NCBI GenBank assembly: GCA_025526915.1 | Contig: JAHLKH010000008.1 | Span: 1 to 64,000 of the forward strand | Direction: 5' to 3' | Length of the DNA stretch: 64,000 nt | Origin: Entophlyctis helioformis | Lineage: Eukaryota; Chytridiomycota; Chytridiomycetes; Chytridiales; Chytriomycetaceae | Shown here: one piece after another, positions 24,383 to 34,849 of the stretch | How the letters are laid out: every line of letters starts with the position of its first letter | How positions within the stretch are numbered: the first letter of the stretch is position 1 | Made by a program: the position numbers and the translations under genes | Notes under the pieces: model-generated | Told to the model about the DNA's origin: nothing | Database searches by the model: none | Seen by the model: the letters and a program-made list of their open reading frames with translations, nothing else

Positions 24383-26086
24383 TCGTTTGTCTGGTTCGCT
24401 CCATCGACGCTGTATCTGGACGTTGTTGACGATGCTGTGAGTGTCACTGTCACTGCCAGCCACCATGATCTGGCTGCCTGCCTGCCTGGCTGATCCATCG
24501 CATGTGCACCACCACAGGCCACGTTCGTCTCGTTTGTCAGAGGGCCGTCGTCGGACACAGCCAAGCCGACCGTCCGTCTGTCGTACTCTGTCACAAGCAA
24601 GGCAGACAGCTCCAGCACGGTGTCGCACACAGAGTCGTTTGCAGACGGTACCGCCTCCCTCTCGCTGCGCACTGCTTCGTCTGCCGCCTCGTCGTCGTCG
24701 TCGTCGTCCTTCCTTGGCGCTCTGCTCAAGCTCGGCCAGTCGTCGCCCAGGACCATCGTCAGAGTCACTGTTGAGATCGCCGACGCCTGCCAGGCCGGCC
24801 TCAACATCGTCGTGCGTGGATCCAAGAGGACCCATGTCGACTTCAAGGACGAGTTCGTGCATCCCTTTGGCGACATCGACGTCAGCTTTGTGTCGACACA
24901 CAAGCTGCAGGCCAGGATCGAGTTCGGCCTCAACACCGTTGGCCAGAAGCACGAGTTCATGGCCCTGTCGCTCATGACCCGCTCGTTCAAGCTCGACGGC
25001 TCGTCTCAGGACATTCTCATCGCAGGCGATCTGAGTGCATCGCAGACCGTGTCCATCGCCACCGGATCTGGCAGCATCAAGTGCGGCAAGATCACGGCTG
25101 CAAGTGACGGCGGTGTGCTCGTTCAGTCGTCGTCGGGCGACATGGAGATTGGCGGCATCTTTGGCACGTCTGCAGGCATCCGCTCGTCGTCGGGCTATGT
25201 GACTCTGGCGGGTCCTGTCGCTGTCGTTGGTGCATTCAAGATCGAGACGACGTCGGGCGATGTCAAGTGCAAAGACATCATCCAGGCCGACACGCTGTCG
25301 ATCCGCACGTCGTCTGGATTCATCAAGATGACCACCGCCGTCTGCGACTCTGCGACTCTGAACACGACGTCGGGCGATGTCGATGCCAGCACCATCGAGA
25401 CACGTAACGCCGATCTCACCATCCACACATCGTCTGGCTACATCCGCATGGGCGATCTGGTGGTGGGTGGCAGCTTGCAGTTCAACACCACGTCTGGCGA
25501 CATCCGGCTGAATGACATCACGGCTCGCGGCCATGTCAAGCTGTCGTCCAGCTCGGGCTCTGTGTCTGCAGCCACCGTGTGGGCCAGATCGCTCGAGTGC
25601 GGCTCCACATCAGGCAACTGCAAGATCGCGTCGGTCAATGCGGTGGACACCGTGGACATCAAGACGTCGTCAGGCGATCTGGTTGTGCAGGTCGACTTTG
25701 TGGGCGACGACCTGGCCGCAGGAGAGCGCTCGGCCAACCTGCGCTCGACATCCGGCGACATCCGAGGCTCAGCAGTGCGCCACTACAAGTCGGCGGCAAT
25801 CCGATCCAGCAGCAGCAATGTCGGCATTCAGCTCGCTCCACTGGCTGGATCGACGACCACAGTCAACTCGACCTCGGGCGACGTGTCTGCCAAGGTCGCG
25901 GCTGGATACCACGGCACGGTCAGTGTGCGCTCACACAACGACTCGTCCAGTGCGAGACAGGCTGGCGTCACGCTCAGCAGAGGCTCCAACTTCCAGATCG
26001 TCGTTGGCGAGTCCAAAGAGACGATGCACCACTCCAAGATGGACTTTGCTGGATCGTCTAGCAAGATCACGGTTGAATTCGCCTGA
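24305..26086 (+). CDS. DUF4097 adhesin-like beta-helix protein
   Basis: Two exons, 24305–24436 and 24518–26086 (both phase 0), give about 566 residues. The N-terminus has a poly-Gln tract (SEQQQQQKQQQQQSFVW) and then a beta-rich region. From about 25010 the protein is built of repeats of roughly 19–25 residues, each with a turn of the type TTSGDV, TSSGYI, SSSGDM or TSSGFI; at least ten are seen. This is the pattern of the DUF4097 family (PF13349), predicted right-handed beta-helices sometimes labelled adhesins. No signal peptide, GPI signal or membrane segment is visible, so secretion is not supported. Ligand and role are unknown. The gene is alone on its strand, next to the tRNA and a gene-poor stretch. 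Confidence 0.8.
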
Positions 26087-26190
26087 TCGCTGTGTGTCCT
26101 TGTGTCTTGTTCATGTTCACACACAATAGATATGCAATCTGTACTTGATCACAATGAGCGCATGCTGTTCCAACAAAGCACAGAAGCTGA

Positions 26191-26529
26191 ATGGACTGCC
26201 AATGGGATGCAGCAGTTGCAGACAGCAGTTGTCCTGACGTGCTGCAATGGCTGCACGAGGCGGGATACTTGCGATGGCTGGCTGGTGCACTCGCCAATGT
26301 GCCTGCGTGTTAACCAGCCAATGAATGCATCCAGATCACGTCAGAGACAATCCACACAGCAGCCACTCAGGGACGTGCCAGCGTGGTGCAGCTTCTCTTG
26401 GACGACCGACCCAGTGAGTTTGTTGCATCGACTGTGCAGAGCTCGATTGCAAGACAGCGCGCCGTGCTACGCAATATTGTGGATGGAAGGATTGCCCAGC
26501 AGCCATTGACCATCGCCATCTTGCTGTAA
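26191..26529 (+). pseudogene. Ankyrin-repeat relic
   Basis: One frame reads MDCQWDAAVA, then the ankyrin-like CPDVLQWLHEAGYLRWL, a TAA stop at 26311–26313, and, still in frame, TAATQGRASVVQLLLDD and about 35 more codons to TAA at 26527–26529. The phrasing (VLQWLHEAG, ASVVQLLLDD) is that of the ankyrin family seen in the gene at 29–30.6 kb. It has one in-frame stop and no complete repeat array, so a decayed copy is most likely. A single sequence error could also explain the stop. Confidence 0.4.
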
Positions 26530-27201
26530 CCAACAGCAACGGATCGACAACCACGCGACGAATGGCGACACTTGCCAAGCAGTCAAAGGCATCAACAGCC
26601 ATCCATCATGGGCATGGGATGGTGACGTGCATGCAGCCAGCACGAGTCGCTCGGTGGAGCACGCCAGGATCCATTCAAGCCAGCCATGGAGATCGCTCCA
26701 ATTGAGCACTCAATGCAGAATGCAAAAGGCAGATCTGACTGACAGCCGCTGACACTCGGAAACCAAGAGTCTGAGACGCAGACGCAACGACATTGGCTGC
26801 TGCACAAGCAGCACCAGTATCACTAGGGGCGGCACAGTCGTAGACAGACAGTCAAGCACACAGACATTGGGAGACGGCGTGTCTCGCATGATGGCTGCAT
26901 CACAGCATGCCTTCATATAGCAGCCAGCCTCCGCGTTGCTGTGACGACGGCACTCGTGTTCGCCACAAGCACAGCTGCCATGCTTCTTGCTGCGTGCTCT
27001 CGGCTGTCGCTTCCTCAACAATGAAGACAGCTTGGCAGACTGGCAGATACAGCGCATGTCTCTTCATTCCAGTCTCCACACTCCACGCCTATCCACAGCT
27101 GCATCTGCGAGGCACTCTCTCTTGGCTGCCAGACAACCAGACAACCACCAGCTCGCTATCCATGACACCATCTCCGTCTGTCAGCAGCACCAACATCAAC
27201 A

Positions 27202-27258
27202 GCATCCAGCAAGGCATCCAGCAAGGCATCCAGCAAGGCATCCAGCAAGCATCCAGCA
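27202..27258. repeat. 12-bp tandem repeat
   Basis: GCATCCAGCAAG is repeated four to five times head to tail, the last copy imperfect. It lies immediately before the paired hairpins. Confidence 0.9.
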
Positions 27259-27270
27259 AAAGCAAAAGAG

Positions 27271-27327
27271 CCAACCTCCCTTTTGGAAGGTTGGCCCCCA
27301 ACCCCCACAGGTCCGGCTGTGGGGGTT
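27271..27327. other. Two adjacent GC-rich hairpins
   Basis: The first hairpin (27271–27294) pairs CCAACCT with AGGTTGG, then after one mismatch CC with GG, around a TTTT loop. Five bases later, the second (27300–27327) pairs AACCCCCACAG perfectly with CTGTGGGGGTT around a 6-base loop. No coding frame is supported here. Confidence 0.7.
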
Positions 27328-29039
27328 TGAGCAGAGGCACTAGTCCTCCACCCGTCCTGAAACTCTATAGTACTCTATAGAGGCTGCTGAGGCCGCCATC
27401 TTCACAACCCCTCCGGATTCTGCTGCTATGCTGCTGTGCTGCCCATCCGCGTCCATGTCCATGTCCAATGTCCTATGCTCCGACTCACCTTGATGTCTGG
27501 ATGCCGTCGCCAGGCGATAAAGGATGCGACTGTCCAGCCCAAAACGGTTGTGGGATGGGGTTTGTGGGCGGTCTGGCGGAGCGAGGGGGTGCGAGTGTGT
27601 GTGATGGCGTGCTGGCATGATGCGCAAGGAGCGGAGGTTGTGCCATTGGTGGTCCAGATCCGAGCGTCCATTGCAGATGACGATGACAGACACGACGCGT
27701 CCGATGGGCACGCTGTGATGCCATGTGTGGCTGTGTGCGGTTGACGCCATCCTGTCCATAGTGTCCTCCTGTCATCCTGCCTGCCTGCACTCCTGATTGC
27801 GTGTCTTGTGTTGCTGAATGCAACGAGAAGCGATGCAGCCGTGTGGCATGGCATCATGGCCGTGTCTGTGGCTGCCGCGATCGCTCATCGGTGTTGTCTT
27901 GGTCTGTCGGTCTTGGTCTGTTGATCTGTGATGTCGACGATGCGAACCAGCCGACCGTCTCCTCCACTTGAGCATGCTTGTTGTGCTGCGATGAGTGCAC
28001 TTGCAGCGACTGGCTGGCTGGCTGGCTGGCTGTGCTGGATCGTCGCAGCGTCTCGTGCATCGGCTTGTGGAGTGACGCACAGCAGACAGAGACCGCCGAG
28101 CCATGAGCCGCTTGCTGATCTGTGGGCGAGTGGCTTGCATCGGCTGCCGTGGCTGTGGTCGCACACAGCGGCTATGCGGGCAGAGTGGCCATGTGCGCAC
28201 GGCTGGGCAGCAGCCGTCTGCCTTGCTGGCGATGCGACCACTGCTGCCCTTGCTGGCGACGAACCAGCTGCTGGCTGCTGTGCTTGATGCTGCTACCGGT
28301 CTGCGTGCGAGCTGCGTGGTGTGGAACGACGCTGCACGGTGTGGCATGGACACGAGCATGCTGTCCATGTAGACCATCCCTTGCGCAGCAGCAGCACTCT
28401 TGCAGCAGCAGCACTCTTGCACCACAGCTCGCTGCATCCGTTCGTCTGATGCGGCTGTCCACGTGGCTGGATGGACGTTGCGAATCAAAGACAAACCAGT
28501 GCAGCGACATCCCACGCAACGAATCCCGTCTCGCCCGCTGCGTCTGCAGCCGCTGTGCAGTTGCAGCGTCACCACGCCTTGCTCGCCCTTGGATGGCTGG
28601 CACCTTGCCTTGCGAGCAATGTCCATAGTGCCAGAGATCCCGACACGCTGGCATTGGCAAGAGCCTTGTGGTCAGCCATGCGCTGTGGCATTCACAGATG
28701 CACAGTGACGCAGCCAGCCACAATGCCAAGACAGCTTGTGCGAGTGCAGCAAGATACAGATACTGGCCAGCCGGACAGCCAGAAAGGCTGACTGGCTCGA
28801 GCGATCCATCCACAGTCCCTCTTGTTGACATTGCTGGCACTCGTCTTGAACTGAGCCACATCTGCTCTGTCCATCAACACTGTCACAAAACATGACCATC
28901 ACGCCTTCATTCCAATGGAAAGACTTGGGCATCCACTGTTGTTTGTGTTCACATGTATTTGGAGTTTCCTCTGAACGATTAAATCCAGATTCCCAGTCTC
29001 GTTATCCACCAATCGATCAGCCGCCCAGCACCACAATCA

Positions 29040-30630
29040 TCACTTGCGCGGCTTCTGCAGCTTCTTGATGGTTGACTCGAGTCGCTTGACGGTGACCTTG
29101 GTGCCCTCTCCTTGTTTCGCGCGGGCAAGCAGCGTCTGTGCCCGGTCAAGCGTGAGACTGCCAAGGAGGATGTTGGCGATGGCGGCAGTCTTGGCGCGGT
29201 TGAGTGCTATGGGCTCAAAGTCGTATCCGTAATCCATCAAGTACTGCAGCATTTCGGCGTTGCCTGTTCCAGGCATAAGATCAATGGCTTCGTTCGATGC
29301 GCGGCCGCCCTTGGAGTGCATGTACTTGACGATGTCCATGTGTCCTTGGTAAATGGCGTCATCCAGTGCGTCAGACGTGCATGGTTCACCGCGGGTCTCG
29401 TGAAGCCACTGCACGATATCAAAGTTGCCATATTTCGCAGCATCACACATCGCCTGTTCCGTGCATCCTTCTGTCCGATTCTCGTGGAGCCAGATGACAA
29501 TATGAAGATGGCCGTTTGCAGCCGCCCAATCCATTGCATAAGTTGTGCCTCCTTCCGTCCGGTTGGCATGAAGCCACTTGACCACATGAAGATGGCCGTT
29601 TCGAGCCGCCTTATACATGGCATCAGTCGTGCATCCTTCGGTCCTGTTTACGTGAAGCCAGACGACGACATGAAGGTGACCGTTTTCAGCCGCGCCGTCC
29701 ATTGCCTTTGTCGTGCATCCCATCACACCAGCGTCAAACAAGTAGTGCACAACTTCGAGATGCCCGTATTGCGCTGCTTGATCAACTGCGCCGTGCCAGT
29801 ACTCGCTTGTCGGATCGTGCGTCGCCATCCAGCGTTGAAGCGTGCTGTACGTGCGGCTGAGGTGTTGGAGCAGGCGCAGGAGTCCAAAGCGAATGGCCAA
29901 GCGAGCGAGTGCGATCGGAAACGAAAAGTCTAGCAGATCAAACCAGCCGTGCCGCATGGGAATGAGAAGCAAACGATGGCCATCGTTCTATCGTAGTCGA
30001 ACAGTTGTCATAGTTGTTGTCGTTTGTCGCTTCTCGCGCAGTAGGATCGGTGTCAGGAAGGCGCTTGCAGAGACGGTCGTACATGGAGCGAGAGTGTGCG
30101 GGGAGCAGCCCGTTGTCGGCCGTCAGGCTAACGTCAGGCAGCAGAGCCAGATCGCCCTTCCAGTCCATCTTGAACGCTTCGATCCACAGCTGCAGCCTGG
30201 TCGCTCGTCGAGTGTGGCCGTGTCGCCGAGCAGGCCGCACAGGAAGCGGGTGAGCGGGCCGGCGTGCTTGAGGATCATGGCGTGGATCTCGGCGGGCTTG
30301 CCGTCCCAGTGGCTGCTGCCAAAGGCGAGGTCGCCGGTGGCTGGCGGCACCACATAGCGAGGCACACATGGCTGTGCAGTCGCTGCTGCTGCTGCTGTCT
30401 TGAGTCGCTTGGCTGGTGGCTGTCCTGGCACCCCTGGCTGTCCTGGCTCGACGGCTTGGCTGCCTCGCTGCAACGACCTGCTCGACCACAGCCAGCACAA
30501 TGTCGGTGCGGCCAAGGGCAACCAGCTGCTCGGCTGTGCTCTGCAGCTGGCTCTGCAGACGGCGCACAAGCTCGTCGCTGGCTGTCGTTGCTGCGTCTGC
30601 GTTGTCTGCCGTCTGTTGCTCCGCCTGCAT
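29040..30630 (-). CDS. F-box-like / ankyrin-repeat protein, frame-broken
   Basis: The minus-strand ATG at 30630 opens MQAEQQTADNADAATTASDE and a short coiled stretch (VRRLQSQLQSTAEQL). An F-box-like segment follows in another frame (HWDGKPAEIHAMILKHAGPL). Then comes DWKGDLALLPDVSLTADNGL-type sequence with SRSMYDRL, and from about 29960 an open frame with ankyrin repeats. At least six units of 30–33 residues share the core GHLHVVKWLHANRTEGCT. The stop is at 29040–29042 after a basic tail. Joining the blocks needs frame changes near 30440, 30210 and 29985. No convincing introns are seen there, so indel errors or decay are likely. Such proteins are expanded in chytrids. An F-box with ankyrins suggests a ubiquitin-ligase adaptor, but the target is unknown. 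Confidence 0.65.
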
Positions 30631-31011
30631 CGTCACAGCCGCTTGCTCGCTTTGTGGCTGTGAGGACAAGATCCACTCGAAGCGACCGCGTCCATCAGCA
30701 GCACTCTTGGCTTCGCTGGTCTGTTCGCTCGCTTGCTGTGCAGCGGCTTGGCAGCAAGTGTCCAGATGAGTCAGGCATACGCTGGCGTCACACTCAGCTC
30801 TGCCAGCAAGTGCGACACGGCTGCCTTCCACGCTGCGTTCCAGATGCCACAAGACAGCCAGCGTCAGTCGCGATCCAGTCTTTGACCCACGACGCTCGGA
30901 AGGTGCGCGGTTTCTGATGCTCTCTCGTGTGGGCGGCATCTCCACTGCTCGCCGCGCCATCAACGCCAACCTGCTCGACCCACCCCGTTTGGTGACGGTT
31001 CATGCTGCATC
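30631..31011. other. Intergenic, no supported gene
   Basis: Open frames on both strands give Ser/Arg/Cys-rich translations without recognisable motifs. The region probably includes the upstream part of the ankyrin gene. Confidence 0.4.
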
Positions 31012-31194
31012 ATGTGCGGCAAGGATCTGGGAAACACGCTGGAGACTGCGCACTTTGCGCTCGAGTGCACAGAGGAGCGGATCGTGGCTATTCGCACAGC
31101 GCATGGGCAGCGTGGCTTGGACGCATGGCTTGCAGCAGCACGCACTGAGGCTGGCGGCGCGTACAGTGCGAGCACTTTGAATGAGGCATTCTGA
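31012..31194 (+). CDS. Small hypothetical protein
   Basis: An ATG at 31012 gives 60 residues starting MCGKDLGNTLETAHFALE and ending in TGA. The codon use and balanced composition look coding. Reading the same frame upstream gives FGDGSCCIMCGKDLG, so an upstream exon with a Cys-rich CxxC element is possible. I do not recognise the family. It may be a chance frame. Confidence 0.25.
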   Translation: MCGKDLGNTLETAHFALECTEERIVAIRTAHGQRGLDAWLAAARTEAGGAYSASTLNEAF

Positions 31195-31386
31195 TCCATT
31201 CAAAGGCAAGCACTGGTTGGATGTCCACTTGCAGCCCACATGAGGATGATTGTGAGTGTACTTTATTGCATCCGCTGCAACACCAACGGATGCGCCATCT
31301 CATGGCAGCGGCGACTGGCTGTCAATGAGCAGATGGCTCAGACTGCCACAGATCGCTCAGACGCGAAGGGCTCGTCGCACTGTGGC

Positions 31387-31891
31387 CTAATTGCTCTTGC
31401 GTTTGATCGAGTCGCCGTTGTCGTCCACGCTGTTGTATCCAATCCAGCAACAGTAGGCAATTACGGCATTGCCAATCACGTCTAGATACCAAAACGGCGT
31501 GAAGGCGGGGTCGACAAGCAGGTAATAGTAGTCCATGACAAAGTACGGGATCATGGCCAGACCGAAGGCCTTGTAGGCCGTCTTGGTCATCTTGACAGTC
31601 GCAAAGAGCAGGCCGCAGAGCTGCATGGATATACAATCACGCTCAAGTGTCAGGTGGCCGTCCAACACAGCAAGGGCATGAGGAGAGGACGCACACAGCC
31701 TGCGAGCCAAAGAACTGTGTGATAAGCTCGGCACCCTGCGAGATACCAGGAACCAGCGTCTTTGGCGTAAAGCCGTACTGGAGACAGAACTTTGGTGCCA
31801 GCAGTGGGAGAGTGCCGAGACCGAGGAAGGTGGTGGCCAGGAAGAACTGGGGCTTGAACTTGAGTTCGACCTTCTTGTTGGCTGACGACAT
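31387..31891 (-). CDS. Small four-pass membrane protein of unknown function
   Basis: Exon 1 (31891–31697, MSSANKKVELKFKPQFFLA) and exon 2 (31620–31387) join in phase 0 to give 142 residues. Four hydrophobic segments are visible, near residues 14–35, 52–75, 82–102 and 110–130. The loops carry aromatic patches (VMDYYYLLVDPAFTPFWYLD) and the C-terminus is basic (SIKRKSN). The clean splice and consistent composition support a real gene. No family is recognised. The upstream neighbour is convergent or unassigned. Confidence 0.65.
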
Positions 31892-31983
31892 TGGAACGAT
31901 AGATAACGAAAGGCTGAGTCGACACAAAAGATATATTGAGAAAAACCATCAACACAAAGGATGCTTTCAGGACAGATCAGAGT

Positions 31984-33925
31984 TCAGCGCTTCTTGGCCT
32001 TGCCGCCACGACGGTTGTTCTTCTTGACAGTCGGGTTGTACGGCGTCTTCACAGTTGCATCGAGGACCGCGTCCGGGATGCCCGTCTTCACTGCTTGGCG
32101 GATGAGGCGTTTTGCAACGGATGGTTCAAAGAACGAGACATGAACTCGGTTGCGACTTGTGCCGCCACCTTGACCAACCATCTGACGTCAAGCTCGAGTC
32201 GACTTGGGCAGTATGCAATCAAATGGCTGATCGCCAGCTGCTCGCCAGTGCGGCCAGGAAACCTGCGTGCTCTCTCGACAACGGCCATTTCGGCGCTCTT
32301 GACCCGTTCTACGGCACTCTGAGAGTGGGTGATCAGGTCTTGAGCTGCGGAAACAGCTGCGTCTTGAGGAGCAGGCGCAAGGTGATCGTTCGCGGCAGGA
32401 GACGAGACGAGGATGGCAGTGGTAGTATGATCAACAGCAAAGGGCTTGTCATCAGTCAGAATGTCATCAGCCATGGTATCATCAGGGATTGAAATGGACG
32501 CAGCGAGCAACAGAAGCTCGGTCTCGTCTGTCTTGGGATCCTCGGGGAGCGGAATGGACGCAGCGAGGAGGACGAGATCGATCTCGTCTGCCATGACATC
32601 CTCGGGGAGCGGAATGGACGCAGCGAGCAACAGAAGCTCGGTCTCGTCTGTCTTGGGATCCTCGGGGAGCGGAATGGATGCAGCGAGGAGGACGAGATTG
32701 ATCTCAGCCGTCAGAACGTCCTCGGGGAGCGGAATGGACGCAGCGAGCAACAGAAGATCATCTCATCAGTCTTGGTGTCCTCGGGAAGTGGAATGGACGC
32801 AGCGAGGAGGACGAGATCGATCTCAGCCGTCATAACGTCCTCGGGGAGTGGAATGGACGCAGCGAGGAGGACGAGATCGATCTCGTCTGTCTTGGGATCC
32901 TCGGGGAGTGGAATGGACGCGGCGAGCAACAGAAGATCGGTGTCGGGGGTCGGGGTATGATTGACAGTCTTGACGGTGTTGGACCATGTCACGACGATGC
33001 TTATAGGCCCGTCTATCCATTGGATAGGGATGGCAATGACAGCAGGAGCGGGATGGTCGGCCGGTCGATCACTGCTTGCATCCATTCGGCAGGCTTCAAG
33101 CTCAAGCCGCTTGGCCTTGCGTGCCAGGCCGACGAGAACCACAAGCTGGATGATGACGATGGTCAAAAGCAGCAGCGTGGCGACGCCGTGCATGGACAAG
33201 CTTGAGGAGGACTCGTTGATTGCGTCGCGTGCGATGACAAGAGTGTCCAGCAGCCTCGACTTGATACGGAACGCCATGCGAGCCATGCCGGTTTGCCAGC
33301 ACCGCTGATCGAGATAAGCGAGGCATGGGCGGATGGTGTCAATGGTGGCAGAGGATGGTGGTGGTAGGCGGCAGGAAGCAGCAACAGCAGCATGCAGAAA
33401 CAAGCTCACCATGGCATGCACCACTCCGGGATGCTCCGAGGACTGGCTGAACTGTGCGAGACCCGTGCGAGAGAAGGCGATGGCGTTGCGGACGACGACG
33501 GGATCCGTGCTGGTGAGGACGAGATCCGTGCTGCCGACGACGAGATCAGAGCGGAAGATGACCAGATCGGTGGGAGCGGAGCTTGGGACGACGAGAGCGT
33601 GGAATTGCTCAGCGGGCGGAGGCAGCACCTGGCTGTCGTTGCGCACGTGCTGCACCGGTCCGAGTGGGTCCAGGACGACGGGGCCGAAGCTGCTTGTGTC
33701 GCCGTGGCAGCCGATAGGCTCGTCGAAGGACGGCTGGCTGGCGTTGGCGACAACAGCGGGAGCGGGGCGGGCGAGGCCGAGAGCGAGGCGGACGATGACA
33801 GGAGCGCTGAAGTTGAAGCCTTGGTAGGCGCTGATGGTTGGTTGGAACCGCCAGACTGGCGGGAGCGAGACCGGAAATAGTGCCATGAGCACTAGGGCGA
33901 AGACGGCCACGAGCCCTGGAAGCAT
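31984..33925 (-). CDS. Membrane protein with 20-residue tandem repeats
   Basis: The minus-strand ATG at 33925 gives a hydrophobic N-terminus (MLPGLVAVFALVLMALFPVS) typical of a signal peptide or anchor. A predicted lumenal or extracellular region of about 220 residues follows. A second membrane segment lies near 33170 (VATLLLLTIVIIQLVVLVGL) with a basic stop-transfer KAKRLE. The tail then holds eight copies of a 20-residue unit (LLAASIPLPEDPKTDEIDLV) and ends in a Lys/Arg-rich C-terminus (VKKNNRRGGKAKKR). The frame must change at about 32757 (one base missing in GAGATGATC, compared with GAGATCGATC in sister repeats) and near 32130. Function is unknown; single-pass receptor-like topology is an inference. 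Confidence 0.6.
32461..32940 (-). repeat. Eight tandem 60-bp coding repeats of two alternating types
   Basis: The period is exactly 60 bp except for one base lost near 32757. Two unit types differ in one block (GAGCAACAGAAG versus GAGGAGGACGAG on the plus strand). Along the plus strand the order is A B A B A B B A. The most distal copy (32461–32520) is degenerate. Confidence 0.9.
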
Positions 33926-34849
33926 GCTGTGGTGATAGTGACTTTCGAACGGGCGGAGGCAAGCACGGGGTGCGTCTCCCGGCTTTATAGTCTGTGTGCG
34001 CCTTGCCGCCGCCTTGCCAGATTCGGCGGGGGATCTGCTCTGACCCTGTAAATCTGAGGCGGAGGTTGGACGCCAGGACAGCGCTCGGCGAATTCTGGCT
34101 TTGTTGCAATGCCGTCCAACCACACAAACTCCGACCGTGTGTTGGACGTGTTTGCCTCCGCTGGTGGCGTCAAAGTGGGTGGCTGAATGTTGCGTACTGT
34201 GCTGCGTGCTGCGGGCGATGTGCTGGCATGACACATGATGGCCAGCACGATTGCCAGCACGATTCATGCAAGCCTTGTCGGAAGCACGGCTCCCTCTTCC
34301 GACAACCGAGGCGGCCCTGCCACGACCGCCGAGATCGCCACGCTCACGACTGCCAAGAGCACGATGGCCGGACAGTCCGAGACGGCCATGGAGACGAGGG
34401 GCTGCGGACTCCCACCAGACCCGAGCAACACTGTCCAGCTCCTGTGCAACACGTCGCTGTCGCAGGTCGGCATGCCCAACTGCCCGCGCTGCCTCGCTCA
34501 AGATACAAACCGTCGGGCAGTGCCCACAGCCTGCAAGCCGTGGATGTGCACATCTGCATCACAGAAGCCATTCAGTTGATCTGTGATGGACACGGCCGAG
34601 CAGCGCAACAATGGCATGCACAATGGCATCATGGAGCGCATGAGAATGAACCTCTTGAATGCTCGCACTGTCTGTCTTTGTCGGGTTTCTGCCATCTGAT
34701 GCTCACAATCCACTTCTCCCAAAGAACCAGCATCGCCAGCCTTGGGGCTATCAGCAACCATTGGGACGATCCAGCTTGCTTTCAGTTCAAGCCACGAGCT
34801 GTGCATTGCGGGTCTCCTCCTTCCTGGCCTCTGCTTGGAAAGAGGACGC
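33926..34849. other. Intergenic, no firm gene
   Basis: The 33926–34230 part is probably the promoter of the repeat protein. On the plus strand an open frame from an ATG at 34235 (MMASTIASTIHASLVGSTAP) runs to 34579, Ser/Thr-rich with a few Cys. It could be an exon of a secreted or transposon-related gene but has no recognisable domain. Confidence 0.35.

Larger units (their letters stand above)
26530..29039. other. Gene-poor 2.5-kb stretch
   Basis: I see no supported gene. Long open frames exist on the minus strand (27772–28626 and 28172–28861), but their Cys/Arg/Ser-rich translations overlap each other and resemble no family. The stretch contains a 12-bp tandem repeat, a pair of adjacent hairpins, and CAGCAGCAGCACTCTTG duplications near 28384–28422. 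Confidence 0.5.

Noticed and set aside
26530..27100. More ankyrin pieces after the relic
   Set aside because: No further in-frame ankyrin-like sequence could be read on either strand.
27772..28861. Long minus-strand open frames of 284 and 229 codons
   Set aside because: They overlap each other in different frames, are rich in Cys, Arg and Ser, have no family resemblance, and look like stop-poor GC-rich DNA.
34235..34579. Ser/Thr-rich plus-strand frame as a secreted protein
   Set aside because: No clear signal peptide cleavage site or Cys pattern; cannot be separated from chance.
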